In this document: positions 1 through 5,473 of the stretch, in pieces | Layout of the letters: each line of letters starts with the position of its first letter | Numbering within the stretch: position 1 is the stretch's first letter | Source: JBFKQC01 sp041627895 | GTDB taxonomy: Bacteria; Pseudomonadota; Alphaproteobacteria; Rhodobacterales; Rhodobacteraceae | NCBI GenBank assembly: GCA_041627895.1 | Contig: JBFKQC010000089.1 | Span: 1 to 13,774, forward strand | DNA length: 13,774 nucleotides | Reading direction: 5' to 3' | Made by a program: the position numbers and the translations under genes | The notes under the pieces: generated by a model | Told to the model about the DNA's origin: nothing | Databases searched by the model: none | The model's input: only the letters and a program-made list of their open reading frames with translations

Positions 1-136
1 CAGAAAGGCCGCCGCGCGCACCATCGACGGCCTCTGGAGCGCCATCGGAAAGCTGGTCGACTGCTTCACGCCGCAAGAATGCGCGAATTACTTCGCCGCC
101 TGCGGATACGATGCAGACTGATCGAAAAACGCTCTA
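1..136 (+). mobile_element. Right end of an IS630-family insertion sequence (partial)
   Basis: The left edge holds the end of a transposase gene. Thirteen bases after its stop codon lies CGAAAAACGCTC (123-134), followed directly by TA (135-136). IS630-family elements duplicate a TA target dinucleotide and carry their terminal inverted repeat close to the transposase stop, so the element probably ends here. The left end is outside the window, so neither the inverted repeat nor the duplicated TA can be confirmed. The exact boundary is an inference. Confidence 0.5.
2..121 (+). CDS. IS630-family transposase, C-terminal fragment (cut by the window edge)
   Basis: An open frame enters from the left edge and stops at TGA 119-121, giving the last 39 residues. 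They contain LWSAIGKLVDCFTPQECANY, followed by a residue stretch FAACGYDAD. The FTPQECANYF block followed by a GYD/GYA tail is the characteristic extreme C-terminus of IS630-family DDE transposases, beyond the catalytic core. The catalytic DDE residues would lie upstream, outside the window. Whether the complete gene is intact cannot be judged. The visible part has no frameshift, and its length after the motif is normal for the family. Confidence 0.85.
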   Translation, partial: RKAAARTIDGLWSAIGKLVDCFTPQECANYFAACGYDAD

Positions 137-261
137 AAAGTAATTTACCAGATTAACGCAGTCATCAGGTTCAGAGAATTCTGGCCTGGAGAGAGCAATT
201 TTGGGCACCTAGCGCCGGAGTCGGTGCTCAGCCCTTAGCCCATAACCCTCTAATATAACGG

Positions 262-283
262 AAAAATCCGGCCGCAGTCGGAT
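262..283 (-). terminator. Probable intrinsic terminator of tRNA-Ser
   Basis: Read on the minus strand, 27 bases after the tRNA CCA end, ATCCG (283-279) pairs with CGGAT (270-266) across an 8-base loop. A run of five T residues follows. The stem is short (5 bp) but the T-run is well placed for a factor-independent terminator. Confidence 0.45.
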
Positions 284-309
284 CGGGAGAAAGCTTTTGT
301 GAGGGCAGG

Positions 310-399
310 TGGCGGAGAGACAGGGATTCGAACCCTGGGAACCCGTGAAGGCTCAACGGTTTTCGAGACCGCCCCGTTCGACCACTCCGGCACCTCTCC
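310..399 (-). tRNA. tRNA-Ser(CGA)
   Basis: On the minus strand the 90-base gene starts GGAGAGG (399-393) and ends with the matching acceptor strand, a G discriminator and an encoded CCA (312-310). The anticodon loop is CTCGAAA, flanked by the stem GCGGT/ACCGT, giving anticodon CGA, which reads the serine codon UCG. The T arm contains GGTTCGAATCC. The long variable arm between the anticodon and T stems is typical of class II tRNA-Ser. It is served by its own promoter (419-447) and a probable terminator (262-283), so it looks like a single-gene transcription unit. It is divergent from the DUF2059 gene. Confidence 0.97.
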
Positions 400-418
400 G
401 CGAAGGGTCTGGGTGGGC

Positions 419-447
419 GATTTAGGCGATGGCCCGAAAAGGCGCAA
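419..447 (-). promoter_or_regulatory. Promoter of tRNA-Ser
   Basis: On the minus strand, TTGCGC (447-442) and TAAATC (424-419) are separated by exactly 17 bases. The -10 lies 19 bases before the first tRNA base, which leaves room for a short leader of about a dozen bases. The match to the housekeeping sigma consensus (TTGACA/TATAAT) is moderate, but spacing and position fit well. Confidence 0.55.
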
Positions 448-484
448 GCCATTTCTCGGCGGGTCCGGCGGCGGCATTTCGCGG

Positions 485-536
485 AATGCGGGCGCGCGCC
501 CTTCCAATGCGGGCGCGCATTGCGTACCTAATGCGC
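485..536. repeat. AATGCG direct and inverted repeat cluster upstream of the DUF2059 gene
   Basis: AATGCGGGCGCGC occurs twice, at 485-497 and 506-518, start to start 21 bp apart (about two helical turns). The second copy is also half of the inverted repeat CAATGCG/CGCATTG (505-511/516-522). GCGCATT (515-521) then pairs with AATGCGC (530-536) around an 8-base spacer. The cluster sits between the divergent tRNA-Ser promoter and the DUF2059 start. It could be an operator for a dimeric regulator or simply slipped duplication in GC-rich DNA; no known box is recognised. Confidence 0.6.
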
Positions 537-561
537 AAGTCCCCCGTATGACGGATCACCC

Positions 562-1386
562 ATGAGACCACTCCTTTCCGCCGCGGCCGCCCTCTGGCTC
601 TCTGCCGCCGCCGCGCTTGCGCAAGGCGTCGCGCCGATCGACACGCTCTATCGCGCGCTCGGCCTGCCCGAGATCATCGCGATCATGCGCGACGAGGGCA
701 TCGACTATGGCCGCGAGCTGCAGGCCGACCTGTTCGGCGGGCGTGGCGGGCCGCATTGGCACAGGCTGGTCGACGAGATCTACGATGTCGATCGCATGCA
801 GGCGGTGGTCCGCAACCGGCTGGACAGCGAACTGGCCGCCGAGAACCTGGCGCCGATGATCGCGTTCTTCACCTCGGAGAAGGGGCGCGAGATCGTGGCG
901 CTGGAGGTCTCGGCGCGCCGCGCGCTGCTGGACGAAGGCATCGAGGAGGCCAGCCGCGAGGCGCTGGAGGCCCTGATCCTCGACAGCGATCCGCGGCTCG
1001 AACTTCTGCGCGACTTCGCCGAGGCGGGCGAGCTGGTCGAGAACAACGTCGTGGGCGCGATGAACTCGAACTATGCCTTCTATACCGGGCTGGCCGCGGG
1101 CGGCGCATATCCGGGGGACCTGACCGAGGAGCAGATCCTCACCGACGTCTGGAGTCAGGAGGAATCGATCCGCGCCGAGACCGAGGAATGGCTGTATTCC
1201 TACCTGAACCTGGCCTACCGGCCGCTGAGCGACGAGGATCTCGCCGCCTATACCGCGTTCTTCCGGACCGAGACCGGCGTGACGCTGAACCGCGCGATCT
1301 TCGCCGCCTTCGACGAGATGTTCACCGCGGTCAGCCTGGCGCTGGGGCAGGGCGCCTCGCGGTTCCTCGCCGGGCAGGAACTGTGA
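562..1386 (+). CDS. Exported DUF2059 domain-containing protein
   Basis: This is a 274-residue protein. Residues 1-20 form a typical Sec signal peptide (a short basic start, then a Leu/Ala-rich core ending ALA before QG), so the mature protein is expected in the periplasm. The remainder is acidic and predicted mostly helical, with the DUF2059 pattern in which a helix carrying LAPMIAFFTSEKGREI is followed by a second amphipathic helix. A related segment, LAAYTAFFRTETGVTLNRAI, recurs near residues 231-250, so the fold appears internally duplicated. The role of DUF2059 is not established. ATG 562 is chosen because it starts exactly at the signal peptide. There is no strong Shine-Dalgarno sequence before it. 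The gene is monocistronic: it is divergent from tRNA-Ser, and rplU has its own promoter downstream. Confidence 0.85.
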   Translation: MRPLLSAAAALWLSAAAALAQGVAPIDTLYRALGLPEIIAIMRDEGIDYGRELQADLFGGRGGPHWHRLVDEIYDVDRMQAVVRNRLDSELAAENLAPMIAFFTSEKGREIVALEVSARRALLDEGIEEASREALEALILDSDPRLELLRDFAEAGELVENNVVGAMNSNYAFYTGLAAGGAYPGDLTEEQILTDVWSQEESIRAETEEWLYSYLNLAYRPLSDEDLAAYTAFFRTETGVTLNRAIFAAFDEMFTAVSLALGQGASRFLAGQEL

Positions 1387-1428
1387 CGCACGGCGCCCGA
1401 ACTGGCGCTGCGCACGGGCAAATCGCCC

Positions 1429-1457
1429 TTGACTTGCGCGCGCGATGCCCCGATAAG
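1429..1457 (+). promoter_or_regulatory. Promoter of the rplU-rpmA operon
   Basis: TTGACT (1429-1434) and GATAAG (1452-1457) are separated by exactly 17 bases. Five of six -35 bases match TTGACA, and the -10 keeps the key A2 of the TATAAT consensus. Transcription would begin near 1464, giving a leader of about 90 bases before rplU at 1554. This is the best housekeeping-type promoter visible in the window, as expected for ribosomal protein genes. Confidence 0.75.
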
Positions 1458-1487
1458 CCGCGTCTCTAGCGAAAGCGCTGTTCGAGG

Positions 1488-1503
1488 CGGGCCGACCGGC
1501 CCG
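1488..1503 (+). promoter_or_regulatory. Leader hairpin of the rplU mRNA
   Basis: CGGGCCG (1488-1494) and CGGCCCG (1497-1503) form a perfect dyad in the untranslated leader between the promoter and the L21 start. A smaller CCCGG/CCGGG dyad follows at about 1510-1521. Ribosomal operons are often feedback-controlled through leader structures, but I do not recognise a known L21 leader motif here. It may be no more than GC-rich folding. Confidence 0.3.
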
Positions 1504-1553
1504 AAACGCCCGGCTCCGGGGGCCACAGGACGCGGAACAGAAGGAAGAAAGCG

Positions 1554-2234
1554 ATGTTTGCGGTCCTCAAGACCGGCGGCAAGCAGTACAAGGTGGCCTC
1601 GGGCGATGTGCTCCGGGTCGAAAAGCTGGCCGCCGATGCGGGCGAAACCGTCCAGTTCAACGATATCCTGATGGTCGGCGACACCGTCGGCACGCCCCTG
1701 GTCGAAGGCGCGGGCGTGCAGGCCGAGGTGATCGACCAGATCAAGGGCGAGAAGGTGATCCACTACGTGCGCCGCCGGCGGAAGCACTCGTCGAAGCGCA
1801 CCAAGGGCCACCGCCAGCAACTGACGCTGCTGCGGGTGACCGAGATCCTCGAAAAGGGCGCCGACAAGTCGGGCGTCAAGGCAGCCGTTGGCGCGGGCTC
1901 GGTTTCGGCCGCCGCCGTCGCCGCCGCCGCGCCGAAAAAGGCGAAGAAGGCCGAAAAGCCCGCCGCCGAGGCGAAGCCGGCAAAGCCCGAAAAGCCCGCC
2001 GCCGAGGCCAAGGCCAAGCCCGCGAAGGCCGAGGGCGGCGATGACCTGAAACAGCTCTCGGGCATCGGCCCGGCGCTGGAGAAGAAGCTGCACGAGGCCG
2101 GCGTGACGACCTTCGCGCAGATCGCGTCCTGGGGCGCCGACGAGATCGCCGAGTTCGACGAAAAGCTCAGCTTCAAGGGCCGGATCGAGCGCGAGGGCTG
2201 GGTCGAGCAAGCCAAGGCGCTGACCGAGAAGTAA
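1554..2234 (+). CDS. rplU: 50S ribosomal protein L21 with a C-terminal helix-hairpin-helix extension
   Basis: Residues 1-102 are a complete L21: it starts MFAVLKTGGKQYKV and contains the conserved RRRRKHSSKRTKGHRQ stretch (73-88) that contacts 23S rRNA. L21 is usually about 100 residues; this protein has 226. Residues 115-162 are a low-complexity Ala/Lys/Pro/Glu linker in which EKPAAEAK appears twice. Residues 163-222 form a compact helix-hairpin-helix-like domain (DLKQLSGIGPALEKKLHEAG, then FAQIASWGADEIAEFDEKL and GWVEQAKAL). The same kind of domain is attached to other proteins in Rhodobacterales, and long L21 proteins occur in this group, so the fusion is likely native rather than a sequencing error. 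There is a good ribosome-binding site (AAGGAAG) before ATG 1554. It is the first gene of the rplU-rpmA operon, 12 bp ahead of rpmA. Confidence 0.96.
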   Translation: MFAVLKTGGKQYKVASGDVLRVEKLAADAGETVQFNDILMVGDTVGTPLVEGAGVQAEVIDQIKGEKVIHYVRRRRKHSSKRTKGHRQQLTLLRVTEILEKGADKSGVKAAVGAGSVSAAAVAAAAPKKAKKAEKPAAEAKPAKPEKPAAEAKAKPAKAEGGDDLKQLSGIGPALEKKLHEAGVTTFAQIASWGADEIAEFDEKLSFKGRIEREGWVEQAKALTEK

Positions 2235-2246
2235 GGAGAGACACCA

Positions 2247-2516
2247 ATGGCACACAAGAAAGCAGGCGGTAGCTCGCGGAACGGCCGCGATTCGGCGGGC
2301 CGGCGCCTTGGCATCAAGCTTTTCGGCGGCCAGCACGCGATCCCGGGCAACATCATCGCGCGCCAGCGCGGCACCAAGTGGTGGCCGGGCGAGGGCGTCG
2401 GGATGGGCAAGGATCACACCATCTTCGCCACCGCCGAGGGCCAGGTGACCTTTCACAAGGGCCTGAAGGGCCGCACCTTCATTTCGGTGCTTCCGGCGCA
2501 GACGGCAGCAGAGTAG
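2247..2516 (+). CDS. rpmA: 50S ribosomal protein L27
   Basis: This 89-residue protein has the normal length for L27. It begins MAHKKAGGSSRNGRDSAGRR, the standard flexible N-terminal tail that reaches the peptidyl transferase centre, and contains the conserved GNIIARQRGTKWWPGEGVGM and FATAEGQVTF blocks. The N-terminus has no extra cleavable presequence of the kind seen in Firmicutes. A strong Shine-Dalgarno sequence (AAGGAGAG) lies just before the ATG, within the 12-bp gap after rplU. A clear intrinsic terminator follows the stop, so the operon ends here. Confidence 0.98.
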   Translation: MAHKKAGGSSRNGRDSAGRRLGIKLFGGQHAIPGNIIARQRGTKWWPGEGVGMGKDHTIFATAEGQVTFHKGLKGRTFISVLPAQTAAE

Positions 2517-2542
2517 GCCGACACCTCTAGGCGGATGAATTC

Positions 2543-2578
2543 GGGGGATCGGCGCAACGGCCGGTCCCCCTTCTCTTT
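2543..2578 (+). terminator. Intrinsic terminator of rplU-rpmA
   Basis: GGGGGATCGG (2543-2552) pairs with CCGGTCCCCC (2561-2570) through a 10-bp stem with one G-T wobble and an 8-base loop. A T-rich tract, TTCTCTTT (2571-2578), follows. It lies 27 bp after the rpmA stop and 43 bp before rtcB. It is the strongest terminator in the window. Confidence 0.88.
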
Positions 2579-2620
2579 CCCGGCATTGCGGGGCCCGGCC
2601 ACCCGAAAGGAGCCATTCCG

Positions 2621-4000
2621 ATGGGGATCACGGGAAAGGACCTGATCGCGATGGGCTTTCCGCCCGGGCCCGAGCTTGGGCGGGCGCTGGCGCATATCAA
2701 CCGCGAGAGGCTGGAGGGCGAGGCGCTTGCGGCCTATGTCGCCGCGGTCAAGCCGAAACCGGTCGTCAGGCGCGACCTGCACCGCAGGCCCGCGCCCTAT
2801 GCCCGCAACATCGAGGCCGAGACCGAAGACGAGGTCGAGAACGTCGACGCGGTCCTGCGCTCGATGGACCGGCTGATGCGCACGCCGACGCTGGTCGAGG
2901 GCGCGGTGATGCCCGATGCCTGCCCGGCCGGCCCCGAGGGCACGATCCCGGTGGGCGGCATCGCGGTGGCGCGCAACGCCATTCACCCGGGAATGCACTC
3001 GGCCGATATCTGCTGTTCGGTGATGCTGACCGAATTCGAGGCGGCCGAACCGGCGGACGTGCTGGACGCCGTGCACGCGGCCACGCATTTCGGCCCGGGG
3101 CGCCGTGAGGCGTCGCGGTCCTTCGCGCTGCCGTCGGACCTGGCCGGGGCGATGCGGGCCAACCGGTTCCTCGACAACCCGAAAATCCTCGCCATGGCCG
3201 AAAGCCATCTGGGCACCCAGGGCGACGGCAACCATTTCGCCTTTGTCGGCCGGTCCGAGGCGACCGGGCGCACCTGCCTTGTCACGCATCACGGCTCGCG
3301 CGGGGTGGGCGCCGCGCTGTACAAGCTGGGAATGGCCGCGGCCGATGCGCATCGGCGCCGGCACGCGCCCGCGGTCCTGCGCCAGAACGCCTGGATCGAC
3401 GCCGACAGCGACGAGGGCCGCGCCTATTGGGAGGCGCTGCAACTGGTGCGCGCCTGGACCCGGCTGAACCACACGCTGATCCACGACGCCACCGTCGCGG
3501 CGGCCGGCGACGCCCGCGACCGGTTCTGGAACGAGCACAATTTCGTCTTCCGGCGCGGCGATCTTTATTATCACGCCAAGGGCGCGACGCCGGTCGAGGC
3601 GGCGTTCCTGCCCGACACGGATGGGCGCCAGATCGTGCCGCTGAACATGGCGGCTCCGATTCAGATCGTGCGGGGCGAGACGTCGCCCGCCAACCTGGGC
3701 TTTGCGCCGCACGGCGCGGGCCGGAACCTCAGCCGGACGGCGCACAAGCGGCGCCACGGCGAGCGCCCCGAGGCGGAAGTCTTCGCCGAGGAGACCGAGG
3801 GGCTGGACGTGCGGTTCTACACCGGCAACGTCGACGTCTCGGAACTGCCCTCGGCCTACAAGCCCGCCGAAACGGTGGCGGCGCAGATGAAGGCGTTCGG
3901 GCTGTGCGACGTGATCGACGAGATCACGCCGCACGGCTCGATCATGGCCGGCGACTGGGAACGCGACGCGCCCTGGCGGAAGAAGCGGCGCCGGGGATGA
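2621..4000 (+). CDS. rtcB: RtcB-family RNA ligase (3'-phosphate/5'-hydroxyl RNA splicing ligase)
   Basis: This 459-residue protein belongs to the RtcB family, which joins RNA 2',3'-cyclic phosphate or 3'-phosphate ends to 5'-hydroxyl ends using GTP and Mn2+. The metal and guanylate sites can be aligned by eye to E. coli RtcB: Asp129 and Cys132 (ADICCS), Asn204-His205 (GTQGDGNHF), His223 (THHGSRGVG), His306 (EHNFV), Lys320 (KGATP) and the catalytic His364 (PHGAGR). All are present, so the enzyme should be active. The MPDVHxGKG motif is changed to MPDACPAGPEG (97-107). About 50 extra N-terminal residues include GKDLIAMGFPPGPELGRAL, which resembles the C-terminal motif of CCA-adding enzymes. A good ribosome-binding site (AAGGAG, 2606-2611) supports ATG 2621. 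The gene overlaps the LysE gene by 4 bp. No rtcA, rtcR, archease or prfH gene is visible in the window. Confidence 0.9.
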   Translation: MGITGKDLIAMGFPPGPELGRALAHINRERLEGEALAAYVAAVKPKPVVRRDLHRRPAPYARNIEAETEDEVENVDAVLRSMDRLMRTPTLVEGAVMPDACPAGPEGTIPVGGIAVARNAIHPGMHSADICCSVMLTEFEAAEPADVLDAVHAATHFGPGRREASRSFALPSDLAGAMRANRFLDNPKILAMAESHLGTQGDGNHFAFVGRSEATGRTCLVTHHGSRGVGAALYKLGMAAADAHRRRHAPAVLRQNAWIDADSDEGRAYWEALQLVRAWTRLNHTLIHDATVAAAGDARDRFWNEHNFVFRRGDLYYHAKGATPVEAAFLPDTDGRQIVPLNMAAPIQIVRGETSPANLGFAPHGAGRNLSRTAHKRRHGERPEAEVFAEETEGLDVRFYTGNVDVSELPSAYKPAETVAAQMKAFGLCDVIDEITPHGSIMAGDWERDAPWRKKRRRG

Positions 4001-4602
4001 GCGTCGCGGTCGCCACGTTCGCGGTCTTCGCCGCCAGCCAGATCGGCACGCCGGGGCCGGCCAACATGGCGCTTCTGGCCACCGGCGCGCGCTATGGCCT
4101 GGGCCGCGCGCTGCCCTTCGTGGCGGGCGTCGCGCTTGGCAAGCAGTTGATCATCTGGCCGATCGGCTTCGGCCTGATGGAACTGGCCGACCAGGCGCCG
4201 GGCATCTTCACAACGTTGAAATGGGTCTCGGCGGCGTATATCTGCTGGCTTGCGTGGAAGATCGCCAACCTGCGGCTGAATCCGGCCGCAGCGGACTCTC
4301 GCGCGCCGGGCTTTGCCGCGGGGCTACTGGTGCATCCGCTGAACCCCAAGGCCTGGGCGATGATCACCGCGGGCTTCACCAGCTTCGTGGCCCCGGGCAC
4401 CTCTGCGCTGACCGCCACGGCGGTGATCGCGGCGGTTCTGCTGGCGATCCAGGCGGTGTTCCACCCGATCTGGGCGGGTCTCGGCGCCGCGATCGCGCGC
4501 AGCCTCGCGGGAACGCCTGCAGAGGCCTATCTGATGTGGACGCTGGCGGCCCTGACCGTCGCGAGCGTCGGATTCGTACTCGCTTCGGGAGGAGGCGCAT
4601 GA
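3997..4602 (+). CDS. LysE/RhtB-family amino acid exporter
   Basis: This is a 201-residue inner-membrane protein, the usual length for the LysE/RhtB translocator family. It has about six hydrophobic segments. The family signature near the N-terminus is clear: TPGPANMALLATGARYGLGR (18-37), followed by a Gly-rich second helix. The NPKAW motif (116-120) sits at the start of a later helix. Members export amino acids and related small molecules by proton antiport; the substrate cannot be told from sequence. ATG 3997 overlaps the rtcB stop (ATGA) and the stop overlaps the next start in the same way, so translation is probably coupled. The frame is open far upstream, but those extra residues are only a shadow of rtcB. 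Confidence 0.88.
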   Translation: MSVAVATFAVFAASQIGTPGPANMALLATGARYGLGRALPFVAGVALGKQLIIWPIGFGLMELADQAPGIFTTLKWVSAAYICWLAWKIANLRLNPAAADSRAPGFAAGLLVHPLNPKAWAMITAGFTSFVAPGTSALTATAVIAAVLLAIQAVFHPIWAGLGAAIARSLAGTPAEAYLMWTLAALTVASVGFVLASGGGA

Positions 4603-5138
4603 GGATTGACCAGTTCAACGGTCAGACCGTAGTCGAGACGGCGCGGCTGACGCTGCGGCCCTTGCAGATGACCGATCTGGCGCTGCTGGAGTTGTACGCA
4701 GGGGACGAGCGCGTGGCGCGGATGACCACTTCGGTGCCGCACCCGCTGCCGCCGGGCGCGGTCGCGGCGTTCATCGCGCAAAGCCAGGCGCCGGACCGGG
4801 CCGAGGATGTCTGGGCGATCGACGGGCAGGTCGCGGGGCTGCCGGAACTGGTCGGCGTGATCGGGCTGGAGCGGATGGACCGCGAGCAGTCCGAGATCGG
4901 CTATTGGGTTGCCCAGCCGTTCTGGAACGCCGGCATCGCGTCCGAGGCGGTCGGCGCCGTCGTCCGTGCCAATCCGCATTCGGCCCGCACCCTGTTCGGC
5001 TCGGTGTTCCAGGACAACCCCGTCTCGGCGCGTGTGCTGACCAACGCGGGCTTTGCCTATCTCGGCGATGCCGAGGCCTACTCGGTCGCGCGCGGCGCGA
5101 TGGTGGCGACCTGGACCTATCTTAGAAAGCTCGATTGA
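4599..5138 (+). CDS. GNAT-family N-acetyltransferase (RimJ/RimL type)
   Basis: This is a 179-residue cytoplasmic protein. It begins with TARLTLRPLQMTDL (14-27), the standard first strand and helix of RimJ/RimL-type GNAT enzymes. IGYWVAQPFWNAGIASEAV (100-118) is motif A with the acetyl-CoA pyrophosphate loop, and DNPVSARVLTNAGF (139-152) is the conserved C-terminal motif. The loop reads WNAGIA rather than the commoner WGQGIA form. It probably acetylates an amino group on a protein, peptide or small molecule; the substrate is unknown. GNAT genes between rpmA and obgE are, from general knowledge, frequent in Rhodobacterales. ATG 4599 overlaps the LysE stop as ATGA, and GGAGG sits 6 bases upstream. 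Confidence 0.88.
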   Translation: MRIDQFNGQTVVETARLTLRPLQMTDLALLELYAGDERVARMTTSVPHPLPPGAVAAFIAQSQAPDRAEDVWAIDGQVAGLPELVGVIGLERMDREQSEIGYWVAQPFWNAGIASEAVGAVVRANPHSARTLFGSVFQDNPVSARVLTNAGFAYLGDAEAYSVARGAMVATWTYLRKLD

Positions 5139-5236
5139 GACGCTTGCCTGCGAAGCCGATCAGGCGAGGCGCGGCGAATTTGCGCCCTGGCACGGCAGGG
5201 GCTTGACCCGCAGGGAGGGGCGGCGTTTCCGTTTCA

Positions 5237-5312
5237 CCGGATAACCGGATAACCGGATAACCGGATAACCGGATAACCGGATAACCGGATAACCGGATAA
5301 CCGGATAACCGG
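5237..5312. repeat. 8-bp tandem repeat array, unit CCGGATAA
   Basis: Nine perfect head-to-tail copies of CCGGATAA run from 5237 to 5308, followed by CCGG (5309-5312). No copy varies, which suggests recent expansion or contraction by replication slippage. The array lies in the 335-bp gap between the GNAT gene and obgE. The rest of that gap holds GC-rich DNA on the left (5139-5236, including a TTGACC at 5203 without a clear -10) and an AT-rich patch on the right. The unit contains GATAAC, which looks like a -10 hexamer. The length is not a multiple of three, but the array is not inside a gene. Confidence 0.97.
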
Positions 5313-5400
5313 TCAAGACATTGAAAATCAACAATAAAAAATATCGTTTCGCGTCAAGAGAACGTTGATCGGTAAACGAAAATCCAAAACCGAAGGGCCG
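5313..5400 (+). promoter_or_regulatory. AT-rich region, probable promoter of obgE-proB-proA
   Basis: These 88 bases are strikingly AT-rich against a strongly GC-rich background, directly before obgE and after the tandem array. TTGAAA (5321-5326) is a possible -35, but the nearest -10 candidate (TATCGT, 5342-5347) gives a 15-base spacer, shorter than ideal. I therefore claim a likely promoter region but not exact boxes. The leader to obgE at 5474 would be roughly 100-120 bases. Confidence 0.35.
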
Positions 5401-5473
5401 GACGCCATGCGACGAAGCTTGAGCCTGTCCCGCCGATCCAGTAACCGCCTTCCGACAGATTGAGGCACCTGCG

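Noticed and set aside
204..227. GGCACC followed by GAGTCGGTGC, resembling the 3' hairpin of a Cas9 tracrRNA
   Set aside because: The resemblance is limited to a 5-bp GCACC/GGTGC stem with extra bases in the loop. There is no repeat array, anti-repeat or cas gene nearby. It is most likely chance.
299..565. Plus-strand open frame across the tRNA gene, with a GGETGIRTLGTREGST peptide
   Set aside because: This is the well-known false peptide obtained by translating the antisense of tRNA-Ser; the tRNA explains the sequence.
548..565. Five-codon upstream frame (MTDHP) overlapping the DUF2059 start
   Set aside because: It could be a coupled leader peptide because its stop overlaps the ATG, but it has no ribosome-binding site and such short frames are common by chance.
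2453..3934. Long minus-strand open frame opposite rtcB
   Set aside because: It is Arg/Gly/Ala/His-rich with no family motif. Long antisense frames are expected in GC-rich genes, and rtcB on the plus strand has all catalytic motifs.
5203..5231. TTGACC as a promoter upstream of the tandem repeats
   Set aside because: At 17 bases the -10 would be TTTCCG, a poor match, and the GATAAC of the first repeat is 31 bases away.
5122..5334. Minus-strand frame encoding a repeated GYPVIRLS peptide
   Set aside because: The peptide is just the translation of the 8-bp tandem repeat (period 24 bases, 8 residues). There is no convincing ribosome-binding site or coding signal on either side.
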